64,000 nucleotides of DNA, taken from NCBI GenBank assembly GCA_027624955.1, contig JAQBTG010000014.1, forward strand, positions 1 through 64,000, in the 5' to 3' direction. The translations under genes were made by a program, and so were the position numbers. The notes beneath the pieces were generated by a model. That model ran no database searches, had not been told where the DNA came from, and saw only the letters and a program-made list of their open reading frames with translations. This document shows positions 34,484-43,814 of the stretch, in pieces. The stretch is from Pseudomonadota bacterium. Its GTDB lineage: Bacteria; Pseudomonadota; Alphaproteobacteria; UBA828. How positions within the stretch are numbered: the first letter of the stretch is position 1; every line of letters starts with the position of its first letter.

Positions 34484-35608
34484 TCAGCGTATCATCTCAA
34501 TCCCGGCCGGCTCGATTTTAACGTGTCCGGCGCGGCCATCGCTGACATAGCCGATGCGTTGGCAGGCCTTGCCATGGCCGCGGATGATGTCCAGCACCTG
34601 CGCCTCGGCTTCCGGGCGAAGCACCAAGCAAAAGCCGATGCCCATATTGAACACGTGATACATCTCCATCGCGGCGGCGCCGGTGATGCGCTCGATCAGC
34701 CCAAACAACGGCGGCACAGGCGGTAGATCGTCAATGACAAAGCTCACATCGGCCTTGACGCGGGTGAGGTTCAAAAACCCATCGCCGGTGATGTGGATCA
34801 ACGCGCCGACATCGTCGACGCGGTCGAGAATATCGAGCGCTTCGGCAACATAAATATAGGTTGGCCGCAGCAACTCCTCGCCAACGCTACAGCCGAGTTC
34901 GTCGAGATGGGTTGTGGCGTCATAGCCGGCGACCTCAAACAGCGCTCGGCGCGCCAAGCTGAGGCCATTGCTGTGAATGCCGTTGCTCGTGATACCGATA
35001 ATGACGTCTCCGGCTCGCACCGTCTCACCGAGGTTTACCTTGTCGAGATCAACGCGGCCAATCGCAGTGCCGGCGAGGTCGAACCCGAGCCCCGGCGCAT
35101 GACCTTTGATAATGTCCTTGAGCTGAGCGATTTCACCGCCCGAAATGGAAATATTGGACTGCCGGGCGCCTTCCGCCAGGCCCGCGCCGATCGCTTCCAG
35201 CATATCTGGTTGGGCGCTTTCCACGGCCACATAGTCGACCATGCTGAGCGGCGTGGCGCCGACACAAATCAGATCATTGACGTTCATCGCCACGCAATCG
35301 ATGCCCACTGTGTCGTATTTTCCGAGCATTTGCGCGATCAACGCCTTGGAGCCGATACCATCGGTGCAAATAGCGATTCCCATGCCGGCCACGTCGATGA
35401 CGTTGGCGAAATAGCCGAGGTCGAGCTGGACTGGCGCATCGCTCAAGGTCCATGTCGATTTGATATGTTCGACCAGCCGCCCAAGTCCGGCCTCCGCTTG
35501 ATCGCTACTAACCCCGGAGGCCGCATAGCCTGGAGAAATGGGGTTGGTAGAATCGGGGCCGGAAGAGTTCGATCCGGATTTAGATTTATTTTGACGCGCC
35601 GCAGCCAT
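34484..35608 (-). CDS. purM: Phosphoribosylformylglycinamidine cyclo-ligase (AIR synthetase)
   Basis: PurM closes the imidazole ring in purine synthesis (FGAM + ATP to AIR). The start ATG 35608 (MAAARQNKSK) gives 374 residues; an upstream frame would add an unlikely lead. After a Ser/Asn-rich N-terminal extension of about 25 residues, family motifs follow: SGVSSDQAEAGLGRLVEHIK, GIGSKALIAQMLGKYDTVGID and NDLICVGATPLSMVDYVA. The usual partner purN is not adjacent in the window. Confidence 0.95.
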   Translation of the reverse strand: MAAARQNKSKSGSNSSGPDSTNPISPGYAASGVSSDQAEAGLGRLVEHIKSTWTLSDAPVQLDLGYFANVIDVAGMGIAICTDGIGSKALIAQMLGKYDTVGIDCVAMNVNDLICVGATPLSMVDYVAVESAQPDMLEAIGAGLAEGARQSNISISGGEIAQLKDIIKGHAPGLGFDLAGTAIGRVDLDKVNLGETVRAGDVIIGITSNGIHSNGLSLARRALFEVAGYDATTHLDELGCSVGEELLRPTYIYVAEALDILDRVDDVGALIHITGDGFLNLTRVKADVSFVIDDLPPVPPLFGLIERITGAAAMEMYHVFNMGIGFCLVLRPEAEAQVLDIIRGHGKACQRIGYVSDGRAGHVKIEPAGIEMIR

Positions 35609-35879
35609 CAAATTGATCCACTTGCTATTTTGTTTCCCGACGCCAAATAGGTGTTTGAACGGGCGCTGCACGCTACTCAACTTGCGAGGACGGTGCAACA
35701 GATCGCCAATCCGGTCTATCGCGCCGTCGGCGCGCCGTGCGATTATGCATTGTAAGCGCCATTTTCTCGATCGCCAGCAACGAATATTCGGTTAAATTTT
35801 CCGCGGAAGCGAGTATGTTCCAAGCAATTAGGTGTCGTCGGCGAATAATTTTGCGCCAGGCGCACGAACCAATTCGCGA

Positions 35880-36896
35880 ATGTTCGATATGAACGTGCCA
35901 ACGAAGAAGGCTGTGTCCGAGGCGGAGCGTGGCGATTTGGAGGAGAATCGCGACTTGACCGTCGGCCGTCGGGTCCTCCAACTGGAGGCCCGTGCCTTGT
36001 CTCGTTTGGCAAAGGAATTGGACGCCAATTTTGCCGTCGCGGTGGAAATTCTCGCACGCACCAAAGGGCGGATCGTTGTCTCGGGCATGGGCAAAAGCGG
36101 CCATATCGGAAGTAAGATTGCTGCAACGCTCGCCTCCACCGGTGCGCCGGCGATCTTCGTGCATCCTGCGGAGGCAAGCCATGGCGATCTCGGCATGATT
36201 ACCCGTGACGATGCGCTATTGGCGTTATCCAATTCCGGTGAAACCACCGAATTGAGCGACTTGGTGCATTTTTCCAAGCGCTTTGAAATCCCGCTAATCG
36301 CCATCGTCGGGCGGGCGGGAAGCACGTTGGGCGACCGTGCCGACGTGGCCTTGATTACGGCGGACGAGCCCGAAGCTGGCACGCTCGGCCTCGCGCCAAC
36401 AACTTCGACGACGATGACGTTGGCGCTTGGCGACGCTTTGGCAGTGGCGCTGTTCGAACGCAAGCAGTTTTCCGAAACCGATTTCCATGTATTTCATCCT
36501 GGCGGAAAGCTCGGCCAAAGCTTGGTGTGTGTGCGCGATATCATGCACGGCGCGGATGATCTTCCGCTGGTCGGTGCGGACACGGTTATGGCGGAGGCGC
36601 TCATCGTTATGACAGCGAAACGCTTTGGCTGCGTCGGCGTGATCGACGCGGCCGGCGATCTTCTGGGTATCGTGACCGACGGAGATTTGCGCCGCAATCT
36701 TACCGACGACCTGCTCGAGCGGCGGGCATGCGATCTCATGACGGCCAATCCGCAAACAATTCGTGTCGATGCGCTTGCGGCTGAAGCGGTGCGCGTGATG
36801 AACGAGTGCAAGATCACTGGCCTTTTCGTTGCCGATGGCAAAACGCCGGTCGGCATTCTGCATATTCATGATTGCCTGCGAGCTGGCATTACATGA
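35880..36896 (+). CDS. kdsD: Arabinose-5-phosphate isomerase (KpsF/GutQ family)
   Basis: This enzyme converts ribulose-5-phosphate to arabinose-5-phosphate, the first step to Kdo of LPS. An N-terminal SIS domain has VVSGMGKSGHIGSKIAATLASTG and LALSNSGETTEL, with catalytic His/Glu in HPAEASHGDLG; two CBS domains occupy the C-terminal third. Start uncertain: ATG 35880 is used; ATG 35889 and a GTG at 35832 in frame are alternatives. It opens the kdsD-lptC-lptA-lptB-rpoN cluster, and its stop overlaps the lptC start (ATGA). Confidence 0.93.
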   Translation: MFDMNVPTKKAVSEAERGDLEENRDLTVGRRVLQLEARALSRLAKELDANFAVAVEILARTKGRIVVSGMGKSGHIGSKIAATLASTGAPAIFVHPAEASHGDLGMITRDDALLALSNSGETTELSDLVHFSKRFEIPLIAIVGRAGSTLGDRADVALITADEPEAGTLGLAPTTSTTMTLALGDALAVALFERKQFSETDFHVFHPGGKLGQSLVCVRDIMHGADDLPLVGADTVMAEALIVMTAKRFGCVGVIDAAGDLLGIVTDGDLRRNLTDDLLERRACDLMTANPQTIRVDALAAEAVRVMNECKITGLFVADGKTPVGILHIHDCLRAGIT

Positions 36897-37624
36897 CCGC
36901 AAGTTCGGGAGACGGAGGTGCCTTGCCGCCGACCGACCCACCCCTCGGCCCATTTACCGGCGCGACGGCCAACCCGGTCCCCCGCCTCGCCGGCTTGCAG
37001 GTGCGAAGCCACAAGGGCGCCGCTGGGCGGACCGTCGGCTACAGCAATTTTGTTGGCTTCATGCGCTATGCGCTGCCGCTTGGCGCTTTGTTGTTGCTGG
37101 GTCTGATCATCGTATGGCCGCTGGCGTCCGGGCGCGAACAAGGCTTTCGCATATTGTTCAGCGATGCGCCTGATCTCGATGGCTCGCTGCGCATGGTCAA
37201 TGCCCGTTACCTCGGCGTGGACGATCAAAACCAGCCCTATACGGTGACCGCCGCCGAAGCGAGCCAGCCGCAACCGAACTCGCCGCTGGTGAGTTTGCAG
37301 AATATCTCCGCTGATGTGTTCATCGACGATAGCAGCGGCCAATGGCTGTCGCTGACAGCGCATGAGGGGCTGTATCAGAGCGACGAGCGCTATTTGGATT
37401 TGGCCGGCGATGTTTCGATTTTTTCAGATCAGGGCCATGAATTTCACACCGCGCGGGCGCATGTCGATCTTGCGGCGCGCACCGCCGATGGTGATACGCC
37501 GCTGGATGGCCAAGGGCCGCTCGGCCTGCTGCAAGCCGGAAATTTTTTTCTGGATGACAACGCACAAGCTATGTTCTTCGGGGGGGGCGTGAGGATGACT
37601 GTATTTCCCGGCGGGCGGGGATGA
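36893..37624 (+). CDS. lptC: LPS export protein LptC
   Basis: LptC is an inner-membrane bitopic protein that passes LPS from LptB2FG to LptA. The start is ATG 36893 (MTASSGDGGA), overlapping the kdsD stop. A Pro/Gly-rich cytoplasmic lead of about 60 residues precedes one membrane helix (YALPLGALLLLGLIIVWPL). The periplasmic beta-jellyroll region follows (NARYLGVDDQNQPYTVTA, GLYQSDERYLDLAGDVSIF). It is weakly conserved in sequence; gene order makes the call firm. Confidence 0.9.
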   Translation: MTASSGDGGALPPTDPPLGPFTGATANPVPRLAGLQVRSHKGAAGRTVGYSNFVGFMRYALPLGALLLLGLIIVWPLASGREQGFRILFSDAPDLDGSLRMVNARYLGVDDQNQPYTVTAAEASQPQPNSPLVSLQNISADVFIDDSSGQWLSLTAHEGLYQSDERYLDLAGDVSIFSDQGHEFHTARAHVDLAARTADGDTPLDGQGPLGLLQAGNFFLDDNAQAMFFGGGVRMTVFPGGRG

Positions 37625-37628
37625 CGGT

Positions 37629-38168
37629 ATGAGAGCTCGATTGGTCCTATCACTGATCTTGGCGGGGTTCGTCTTCGCCGCCGCTTTCACCCCAGCCGCT
37701 GCGCAGCTCGACCAATTGAACGGCAGCCATAACAGCCAGGCGCCGATCGAAATTACTGCCGACACCCTGGAAGTTCGCCAGACCGAAAACCTGGCGATAT
37801 TCCGTGGCGATGTCGATGCGATCCAGGGCGACATGTTGCTCAGGGCTGACATGCTTATCGTCCATTACCGCGCCAACAAAGAGAACCCGGACCAGCAGGG
37901 AATATCGCAGATCGATGCCGAAGGTAATGTCTTCGTCTCATCGCCCGACGAGACGGCGCAGGGTGCGCGGGGCATTTACGATGTCGACAACGAGAAAATT
38001 TGGCTGACCGGGCAAGTGGTACTTACGCAGGGCGACAACATCATCCAGGGCGAACAATTGGAGCTCGATTTGGCGACTGGCCAAAGTAAAGTTCTAAGCG
38101 CAACGGCTGTTGATGGCGAGCGCGAGCGGGTGCGTGGGCTGTTTGTGCCGAAAAAGAAAAATAATTAA
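37629..38168 (+). CDS. lptA: LPS transport periplasmic protein LptA
   Basis: A 179-residue OstA-like protein that forms the periplasmic bridge for LPS. A signal peptide (MRARLVLSLILAGFVFAAAF...AAAQ) is followed by the jellyroll motifs PIEITADTLEV and FRGDVDAIQGDMLLRAD, and VTQG-type strand LTQGDNIIQGEQLELDL. It begins four bases after lptC and 12 bases before lptB, consistent with one operon. Confidence 0.93.
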   Translation: MRARLVLSLILAGFVFAAAFTPAAAQLDQLNGSHNSQAPIEITADTLEVRQTENLAIFRGDVDAIQGDMLLRADMLIVHYRANKENPDQQGISQIDAEGNVFVSSPDETAQGARGIYDVDNEKIWLTGQVVLTQGDNIIQGEQLELDLATGQSKVLSATAVDGERERVRGLFVPKKKNN

Positions 38169-38180
38169 CCAGTTTGCGCT

Positions 38181-38993
38181 ATGATCAGAGCCAATCCCAA
38201 CAAAGAGGATTCGGTTATCCAAACTAACAATGGCGGCGCACAGGGCAGAGAGCCGCGACTGGTGGCCGAAAGCAAGGGGCTGGCCGCGCATAATCTCGGC
38301 AAGCGCTTCAAAAAGCGTCCGGTTTTGCGCGATGTGAGCCTTTATGTGCGGCGCGGCGAGGCTGTTGGCCTGCTCGGTCCGAACGGCGCCGGGAAGACAA
38401 CATGCTTCTATATTATGACCGGGTTGATTGCTTCCGAGTATGGCTCGGTTCACTTGGACGGCCATGACATTACCGATCTCCCGATGTACCGCCGTGCGCG
38501 GCTGGGAATCGGCTATTTGCCGCAGGAAGCTTCAATTTTTCGCGGCCTTTCAGTCGAAAACAATATTCGTGCCGTGTTGGAGGTCGTTGAACCTGTGCGC
38601 GAGAAACGCGAGACCCTGTTGGATGAATTGCTCGCCGAATTCTCCATCAGCCATCTTCGCCGGACGCCGGCATTGGCGCTTTCAGGCGGTGAGCGCCGGC
38701 GCGTGGAAATCGCCCGCGCACTGGCCTCGAAGCCGAGCTTCATGTTGTTGGACGAACCCTTGGCTGGCATCGATCCCATCGCCGTGGCGGAAATTCGTGA
38801 ATTGGTGGCGCATCTCAAGCATCGTGGCATCGGCGTATTGCTGACCGACCATAATGTGCGCGAAACCCTGGGGATCGTCGACCGTGCCTACATTCTCTAT
38901 GAAGGCGCCGTTCTGATGGAGGGCAAACCCTCTGATATCGTGAGCAACGAAGAAGTCCGCCGGGTGTATCTGGGCGACCGATTCCAAATGTAG
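38181..38993 (+). CDS. lptB: LPS export ABC transporter ATP-binding protein LptB
   Basis: This cytoplasmic ATPase powers LPS extraction by LptFG, which are not in the window. It has Walker A GPNGAGKTTCFYIMTG (about 66-81), signature ALSGGERRRVEIARALA, Walker B FMLLDEPLAGIDP, and the H-loop LTDHNVRET. The N-terminal 25 residues extend beyond the usual family start, so translation may begin later. It precedes rpoN by 14 bases. Confidence 0.94.
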   Translation: MIRANPNKEDSVIQTNNGGAQGREPRLVAESKGLAAHNLGKRFKKRPVLRDVSLYVRRGEAVGLLGPNGAGKTTCFYIMTGLIASEYGSVHLDGHDITDLPMYRRARLGIGYLPQEASIFRGLSVENNIRAVLEVVEPVREKRETLLDELLAEFSISHLRRTPALALSGGERRRVEIARALASKPSFMLLDEPLAGIDPIAVAEIRELVAHLKHRGIGVLLTDHNVRETLGIVDRAYILYEGAVLMEGKPSDIVSNEEVRRVYLGDRFQM

Positions 38994-39007
38994 GGATTGT
39001 TGCTCGA

Positions 39008-40558
39008 ATGGCGATGATACCCCGGCTGGAGATGCGGCAGGGCCAGTCACTGGTCATGACGCCGCAATTGCAGCAGTCGATCAAACTGGTTCAGCTGAAC
39101 AATATCGAGCTCTCGGCCTTTATTGATGGCGAGCTTGAGAAAAATCCGCTGCTCGAGCGCAAGGACGGCGCGATTTCGGAAAGCGAATCCCCCGTGGCGG
39201 GCGACGGCGAAGCAGCGAATAGCGACCCGATGGCATCAGATTCAGCATTGGCGCGAAATGCCGACATGCCCGCGGGCGAGGAACTTGCCGACATTGATTT
39301 AAGCTCCGACGATTATTGGTCGGGCGGTGGCGCATCCGGCGGCGCGTCCGGTGGCGTGCCCGGTAGCGAAGCCGACCAGATGGGGCGGCATGGCGCCTCG
39401 TTGCCGGCGCGGGGTGCCGGCTCCGAGACAATGACGGACGGAATCGAACAGGCCGAATCAGCGCCCAGCACCCTGCGCGAACATCTCCTGGCCCAACTCG
39501 GCATCGAAATTTCCCAACCTTCCGACAAGCTGATCGGCAGCGCGCTCATCGATCTGGTCGACGATGCCGGCTATCTCGTGGGCGATCTCGGCGCTGTGGC
39601 CGCACGTTTCGACTGCGCGCCGGAGCGCATCGAATCCGTATTGAGCATATTGCACGGCTTTGATCCGCCCGGCGTCTTAGCCCGCGATCTCGGCGAATGC
39701 TTGGCCATTCAGCTACGCGACGTCGGACGCTTCGACCCGGCCATGGCCGCGCTGATCGAGAATCTCGATCGCTTGGCGGCCGGCGACGCGACCGGTTTAA
39801 TGAAATTATGCGGCGTGGATGAAGAAGATTTGGCCGACATGGTGGCCGAGATCAAGCGCCTCAATCCCAAGCCCGGCGCGGCCTTCGATCATCACATCGC
39901 GCAAACCATTGTGCCCGACGTATTTGTCCGTCCAACGCCCGGCGGTGGCTGGAGCGTGGAACTCAATACCGAGACCTTGCCGCGCGTCATGATCGACAAT
40001 CGCTACCATGTCGAGTTGCGCGACTGCGCGACCGACAGCGCGGCGCGCAGCTTTATTTCAAATTGCTATCAAGATGCGAATTGGCTGGTGCGCGCGCTCG
40101 ATCAGCGCGCTCGGACGATTTTAAAAGTCGCCACCGAGTTGGTGCGCCAACAGGAAGCGTTCTTTACCCACGGCGTGCAGCAGTTGCGGCCGCTCACATT
40201 GAGCATGGTTGCCGAGATTGTCGGCGTGCATGAAAGCACGGTCAGCCGCGTCAGCAACAATAAGTATATCGGCACGCCGCGCGGCACCTACGAAATCAAA
40301 TTTTTCTTTTCCGCCAGCCTGGCCAGCAGCGCCGGTGGCGCGGCGCATTCCAGCGAGGCGGTGCGTCATCGCGTGCGCGAGTTGATTGCCGGCGAGACCG
40401 GCGCCAACGTCTTATCGGACGACCGAATCGCCGAAATTCTCAACCAATCCGGAGTCGATATCGCGCGCCGGACGGTGGCTAAGTACCGCGACGCGATGCA
40501 CATCCCTTCGTCGCAACGGCGCCGCAGGGAATTGGCCAAAGCGGCCCGTGGATTATGA
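39008..40558 (+). CDS. rpoN: RNA polymerase sigma-54 factor
   Basis: A 516-residue sigma-54. Region I begins with the Gln-rich MRQGQSLVMTPQLQQSIKLVQL. A variable acidic and Gly/Ser-rich linker (about 60-150) follows. The core-binding and DNA-binding domains include the HTH LSMVAEIVGVHESTVSRVSNNKY, and the RpoN box ARRTVAKYRDAMHIPSS is near the C-terminus. It follows lptB as in many proteobacteria and precedes hpf and ptsN, the classical rpoN neighbourhood. Confidence 0.97.
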   Translation: MAMIPRLEMRQGQSLVMTPQLQQSIKLVQLNNIELSAFIDGELEKNPLLERKDGAISESESPVAGDGEAANSDPMASDSALARNADMPAGEELADIDLSSDDYWSGGGASGGASGGVPGSEADQMGRHGASLPARGAGSETMTDGIEQAESAPSTLREHLLAQLGIEISQPSDKLIGSALIDLVDDAGYLVGDLGAVAARFDCAPERIESVLSILHGFDPPGVLARDLGECLAIQLRDVGRFDPAMAALIENLDRLAAGDATGLMKLCGVDEEDLADMVAEIKRLNPKPGAAFDHHIAQTIVPDVFVRPTPGGGWSVELNTETLPRVMIDNRYHVELRDCATDSAARSFISNCYQDANWLVRALDQRARTILKVATELVRQQEAFFTHGVQQLRPLTLSMVAEIVGVHESTVSRVSNNKYIGTPRGTYEIKFFFSASLASSAGGAAHSSEAVRHRVRELIAGETGANVLSDDRIAEILNQSGVDIARRTVAKYRDAMHIPSSQRRRRELAKAARGL

Positions 40559-40636
40559 TATAATCCATTGAGATACCTACAAAATGTCCGAAATATCGGG
40601 CCTCCGGCAGGCTCTGGCGAGCCTCTGGCGCGCCTA

Positions 40637-40665
40637 TTGACTCGCTTCGGGCGCGGAACTATGTT
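40637..40665 (+). promoter_or_regulatory. Candidate sigma-70 promoter of hpf-ptsN
   Basis: TTGACT (40637-40642) and TATGTT (40660-40665) are spaced by 17 bases, about 80 bases upstream of the hpf ATG. Just upstream, AGGCTC-TGGC-GAGCCT (40609-40624) can form a short hairpin that may end rpoN transcripts, though no T-run follows. Confidence 0.5.
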
Positions 40666-40744
40666 GCTGCCGCCTTCAGACCCGGAGCGGTCAGTCGAAT
40701 AATTCGATCACATGCGCGCCGGGTCGCGTGAAGGGATTTTAGCC

Positions 40745-41344
40745 ATGCAGTTAACCGTCAAGGGCCGACATGTCCGGGTCAGTGATCGCCTGCGCGAACA
40801 TGTGCGCGAGCGTCTCGATTCCGCGATCAGCAAGTATTTTACCACCGCGATCGATGCGCACGTGGTGTTCGAAAGCGGCAAAAGAAACTTCGAGACCCAA
40901 ATCACCGTTCATGTCGGTTCGGGCATCACGCTGCAGGGCCAGGGCGAAGCGGATGAGATATTCGCATGCTTCGATATCGCCGCCGCGCGGGTTGAAAAGC
41001 GCCTGCGGCGGTACAAGCGCCGTCTGCGCGATCATCACCGTGGCCGGAGCCGGAGCGTGGATGTGGCGGCGGTTTTCGCTCAGCAATATGTGATTGCGGC
41101 CGAATCGGAGCTGGAACATGACGATGAAAGCGCTGAGCCCGAAGGTTTGTCGCCCGTTATCGTCGCTGAGACCTCGACCGAGATCGCCGAATTGACGGTC
41201 AGCGAGGCGGTCATGCGGATGGATTTGGCGGAATTGCCGGTGCTGATATTTTTCAATCGTAGCCATGGCGCCATGAATGTGGTGTATCGCCGGCCCGACG
41301 GAAATATCGGCTGGATTGATCCGCAGATTTCGACAGCCGAATAG
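40745..41344 (+). CDS. hpf: Ribosome hibernation promoting factor, long form
   Basis: The 199-residue product has the N-terminal S30AE ribosome-binding domain (MQLTVKGRHVRVSDRLREHV) and, after an acidic linker, the C-terminal dimerisation domain (SEAVMRMDLAELPVLIFFNR, VYRRPDGNIGWIDPQ). That makes it the long HPF type that can form 100S dimers by itself. ATG 40745 lacks a strong ribosome-binding site but matches family starts; an in-frame ATG 33 bases earlier is less likely. It lies between rpoN and ptsN as is typical. Confidence 0.93.
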   Translation: MQLTVKGRHVRVSDRLREHVRERLDSAISKYFTTAIDAHVVFESGKRNFETQITVHVGSGITLQGQGEADEIFACFDIAAARVEKRLRRYKRRLRDHHRGRSRSVDVAAVFAQQYVIAAESELEHDDESAEPEGLSPVIVAETSTEIAELTVSEAVMRMDLAELPVLIFFNRSHGAMNVVYRRPDGNIGWIDPQISTAE

Positions 41345-41362
41345 CGCGCCGGAGGCGCAAGC

Positions 41363-41827
41363 ATGGAAATAACGGATATCCTGTCGTTGCAGGGCGTGCT
41401 CGCCAATCTCAAGGCGGGCAGCAAAAAACAGCTGCTGCAGGAATTGGCCGCCGTGGCCGCCAAGGAGACCGGCATTCACGAGCGCACAATCTTTGACGTG
41501 CTCTTGGAGCGCGAGCGTCTGGGCTCGACCGGCGTCGGCAAAGGCATCGCGATTCCGCACGGCAAACTCGGCGATATCAATCGGCTTTACGGTGTGTTCG
41601 CGCGATTGCCCGCAGCGGTCGATTTCGAGGCGATCGATGAACAGCCAGTCGATTTAATCTTCTTGCTGCTCGCGCCCGAAGGCGCCGGCGCTGATCATCT
41701 GAAGGCCCTAGCACGCATTTCGCGGCTGTTGCGCGATGATGATGTGTGCACCCGCCTGCGCGGATCGGAGCATGCTGAAGCACTTTTCGCGCTGCTCACC
41801 CAAACTGCCGAGGCGTCCGCCGCTTGA
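41363..41827 (+). CDS. ptsN: PTS IIA-like nitrogen-regulatory protein (EIIA-Ntr)
   Basis: A 154-residue EIIA of the fructose/mannitol fold. The phosphorylated histidine is in VGKGIAIPHGKL (about residue 66). EIIA-Ntr receives phosphate from HPr/NPr and regulates potassium uptake, nitrogen responses and other targets by protein contact. It begins with MEITDILSLQGVLANLKAGSK, as in alphaproteobacterial PtsN, and sits 18 bases after hpf with a GGAGG-type ribosome-binding site. Confidence 0.94.
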   Translation: MEITDILSLQGVLANLKAGSKKQLLQELAAVAAKETGIHERTIFDVLLERERLGSTGVGKGIAIPHGKLGDINRLYGVFARLPAAVDFEAIDEQPVDLIFLLLAPEGAGADHLKALARISRLLRDDDVCTRLRGSEHAEALFALLTQTAEASAA

Positions 41828-41881
41828 TCCGTCGTTACACGGATTGACAGCACGCTGGCGGCGTTTCACTTTGTCGGCAAC

Positions 41882-42346
41882 ATGCAAATCAGCCACGCAA
41901 CCTGTGTTGCGCTGGCGGGCCAGGGCGTGCTGCTGCGGGGGCCCTCCGGCGCTGGAAAATCGGATTTGGCGCTGCGCCTGATCGATGGCGGCGGCGCGCT
42001 CGTCGCTGACGATCAAGTGCTCTGCCAGCCTGAAGACGGTACCCTGTTTGCCGCGCCGCCACCGGCGCTTGCGGGGCTGATCGAAATTCGCGGAATTGGC
42101 CTGATGCAGCTGCACTATCTGCCACGCGTGGCGCTTGTGCTGGTCGCCGATCTCGTCCCTGCCGATCAGATCGAACGCTTGCCGCCGCCCGCGCGCTGCA
42201 CCATCGAAGGCATTGAATTGCCGCGCATCGCCGTGATGCCGTTCGAGGCGTCGGCGCCGGCTAAACTCCGCATGACATGCGCGATGCTGGCCCGCGGTGA
42301 GGCGTTGGTCGAAGACCTGGCGCCGCGCCTGGCGAGGCCGGCATGA
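41882..42346 (+). CDS. hprK: HPr kinase/phosphorylase, short alphaproteobacterial form
   Basis: At 154 residues this corresponds to the C-terminal catalytic domain of Gram-positive HprK/P only. Walker A is RGPSGAGKSDLALRLID (about 19-35), and the HprK signature appears as GLIEIRGIGLMQL (near 64-76). It phosphorylates a serine of HPr and so can stop the phosphorelay. Its stop overlaps the rapZ start (ATGA). The two-component genes chvGI and pckA, often adjacent in rhizobia, are absent here. Confidence 0.92.
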   Translation: MQISHATCVALAGQGVLLRGPSGAGKSDLALRLIDGGGALVADDQVLCQPEDGTLFAAPPPALAGLIEIRGIGLMQLHYLPRVALVLVADLVPADQIERLPPPARCTIEGIELPRIAVMPFEASAPAKLRMTCAMLARGEALVEDLAPRLARPA

Positions 42347-43296
42347 GCGCCACAGCCGCCACAGCGCCGCCGCGCCGCCGCCTTTTGCTGGTCACTGGAA
42401 TGTCGGGCGCCGGCAAGAGCACGGCGCTGAAAGTGCTTGAAGACAGTGGCTATGAAGTGGTCGACAATTTGCCGTTGTCGCTGCTTTCCAATCTCGTCCG
42501 CCCAATGGATTCGGCGCCTGAAGACGCACCCGGAGAGGCACCTGCCGCCCCGCTCAACAGGCCACTGGCGCTGTGTGTGGATGTGCGCACCAGGCAGTTC
42601 GACCTGGAGCATTTTGAGCATGATATCGCGCCTTTGCTGGACCGCGACGATGTGGAGGTCACGCTGCTGTTCCTCGACGGCGACGACGAAGCCTTGCGCC
42701 GCCGCTTTACCGAATCTCGACGGCCCCATCCGCTGGCCGCAGATCGCCCGGTTATCGACGGCATCCGGCGCGAGCGCGAGCGCCTCGATTGGCTGCGCCG
42801 CCGCGCCGATTTGACGATCAATACGACTGAACTCAGCATCCGCGATTTGCGCCGCCTGTTGGTGGGCCATTTCGCGCCGGCCCGCCAGCCTGAACTCAGC
42901 GTCTTTGTGATGTCGTTTTCCTATCCGCGCGGCCTGCCGGCGGATGCGGATTTGGTGTTCGACGTGCGCTTCCTGTCCAACCCGCATTATCAGGACAATC
43001 TCCGTCCCCTGAGCGGCCTGGATTTGGCCGTCGGCAGGCATATCGAGGCGGACTCGGCCTACGCCACGTTTTTTGCTAGTCTGAAGAACATGCTGATATC
43101 GCTCTTGCCCGCCTATGAGCGTGAGGGTAAGTCCTATCTGACGATTGCGGTGGGTTGCACGGGAGGGCGTCACCGCTCTGTATTCGTCGCCGAACGCGTC
43201 GCCGAAGCGCTCAAGAAATCCGGCCGCCAAGTCGGCGTCCGCCACCGCGATCTGGAAGGCGGCCCGCAGCCGACGGAAACGGGATCGGGCGTTTAG
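42343..43296 (+). CDS. rapZ: RNase adapter / nucleotide-binding protein RapZ
   Basis: A 317-residue P-loop protein of the RapZ (YvcJ) family. The N-terminal kinase-like part has VTGMSGAGKSTALKVLED (about 18-35). The C-terminal domain has FVMSFSYPRGLPADADLVFDVRF-type segments and IAVGCTGGRHRSVFVAERVAEAL. In enterics RapZ senses glucosamine-6-phosphate and directs RNase E to GlmZ; in alphaproteobacteria the targets are not defined. An unusual acidic/Pro insertion (APEDAPGEAPAAP) lies near residues 63-76. Confidence 0.94.
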   Translation: MSATAATAPPRRRLLLVTGMSGAGKSTALKVLEDSGYEVVDNLPLSLLSNLVRPMDSAPEDAPGEAPAAPLNRPLALCVDVRTRQFDLEHFEHDIAPLLDRDDVEVTLLFLDGDDEALRRRFTESRRPHPLAADRPVIDGIRRERERLDWLRRRADLTINTTELSIRDLRRLLVGHFAPARQPELSVFVMSFSYPRGLPADADLVFDVRFLSNPHYQDNLRPLSGLDLAVGRHIEADSAYATFFASLKNMLISLLPAYEREGKSYLTIAVGCTGGRHRSVFVAERVAEALKKSGRQVGVRHRDLEGGPQPTETGSGV

Positions 43297-43384
43297 CACG
43301 GCGCGGCGCTCTAATTGAGGGAAGCGACCGTTCGCGCGGATCTGAAACGTAGCGCGCGCGGTATGAAATTGTCTGGGGGAAGAA

Positions 43385-43792
43385 ATGATCGGGCTGGTGT
43401 TGGTAACCCACGGCCGTTTGGCTGAGGAATTTGTCGCCGCGACGGAACATGTGGTCGGCCGCCAGCCGAACACGCGCGCCGTTTGTATTGGCGCCGATGA
43501 CGATATGGAAGTCCGGCGTAAGGATATCCTGGCCGCCATCAGCGAAGTCGATGATGGCCATGGCGTTATCCTGCTGACAGATATGTTCGGCGGCACCCCG
43601 TCTAATCTCGCCATCTCGGTGATGGATCAGGCGAAGGTGGAGGTCATCGCCGGGATGAACTTGCCGATGCTGATCAAGCTGGCCAGCGTCCGCGGCGAGA
43701 ATAATTTGTCCGAAGCCGTCGCTCTGGCTCAGGAGGCCGGGCGAAAATATATCAACGTGGCGAGCAGCCTGTTGGAGGGGGAAAAGCAGTGA
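43385..43792 (+). CDS. PTS mannose-type EIIA component
   Basis: A 135-residue EIIA-Man domain with the phospho-histidine at residue 9 in GLVLVTHGRLAEEF. GMNLPMLIKLAS is typical of the family (also called ManX or PtsM in alphaproteobacteria). No EIIB, EIIC or EIID is nearby, so it is more likely a regulatory phosphate acceptor than part of a sugar transporter. It follows a GGGGGAAG ribosome-binding site and is 22 bases before ptsH. Confidence 0.9.
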   Translation: MIGLVLVTHGRLAEEFVAATEHVVGRQPNTRAVCIGADDDMEVRRKDILAAISEVDDGHGVILLTDMFGGTPSNLAISVMDQAKVEVIAGMNLPMLIKLASVRGENNLSEAVALAQEAGRKYINVASSLLEGEKQ

Positions 43793-43814
43793 ACGCCTTG
43801 GCGCCGGCCGGCTC

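Noticed and set aside
42166-43614. 482-codon leftward frame opposite hprK, rapZ and the mannose EIIA gene
   Set aside because: Complement shadow; the rightward genes have clear P-loops and family signatures and overlap in operon style.
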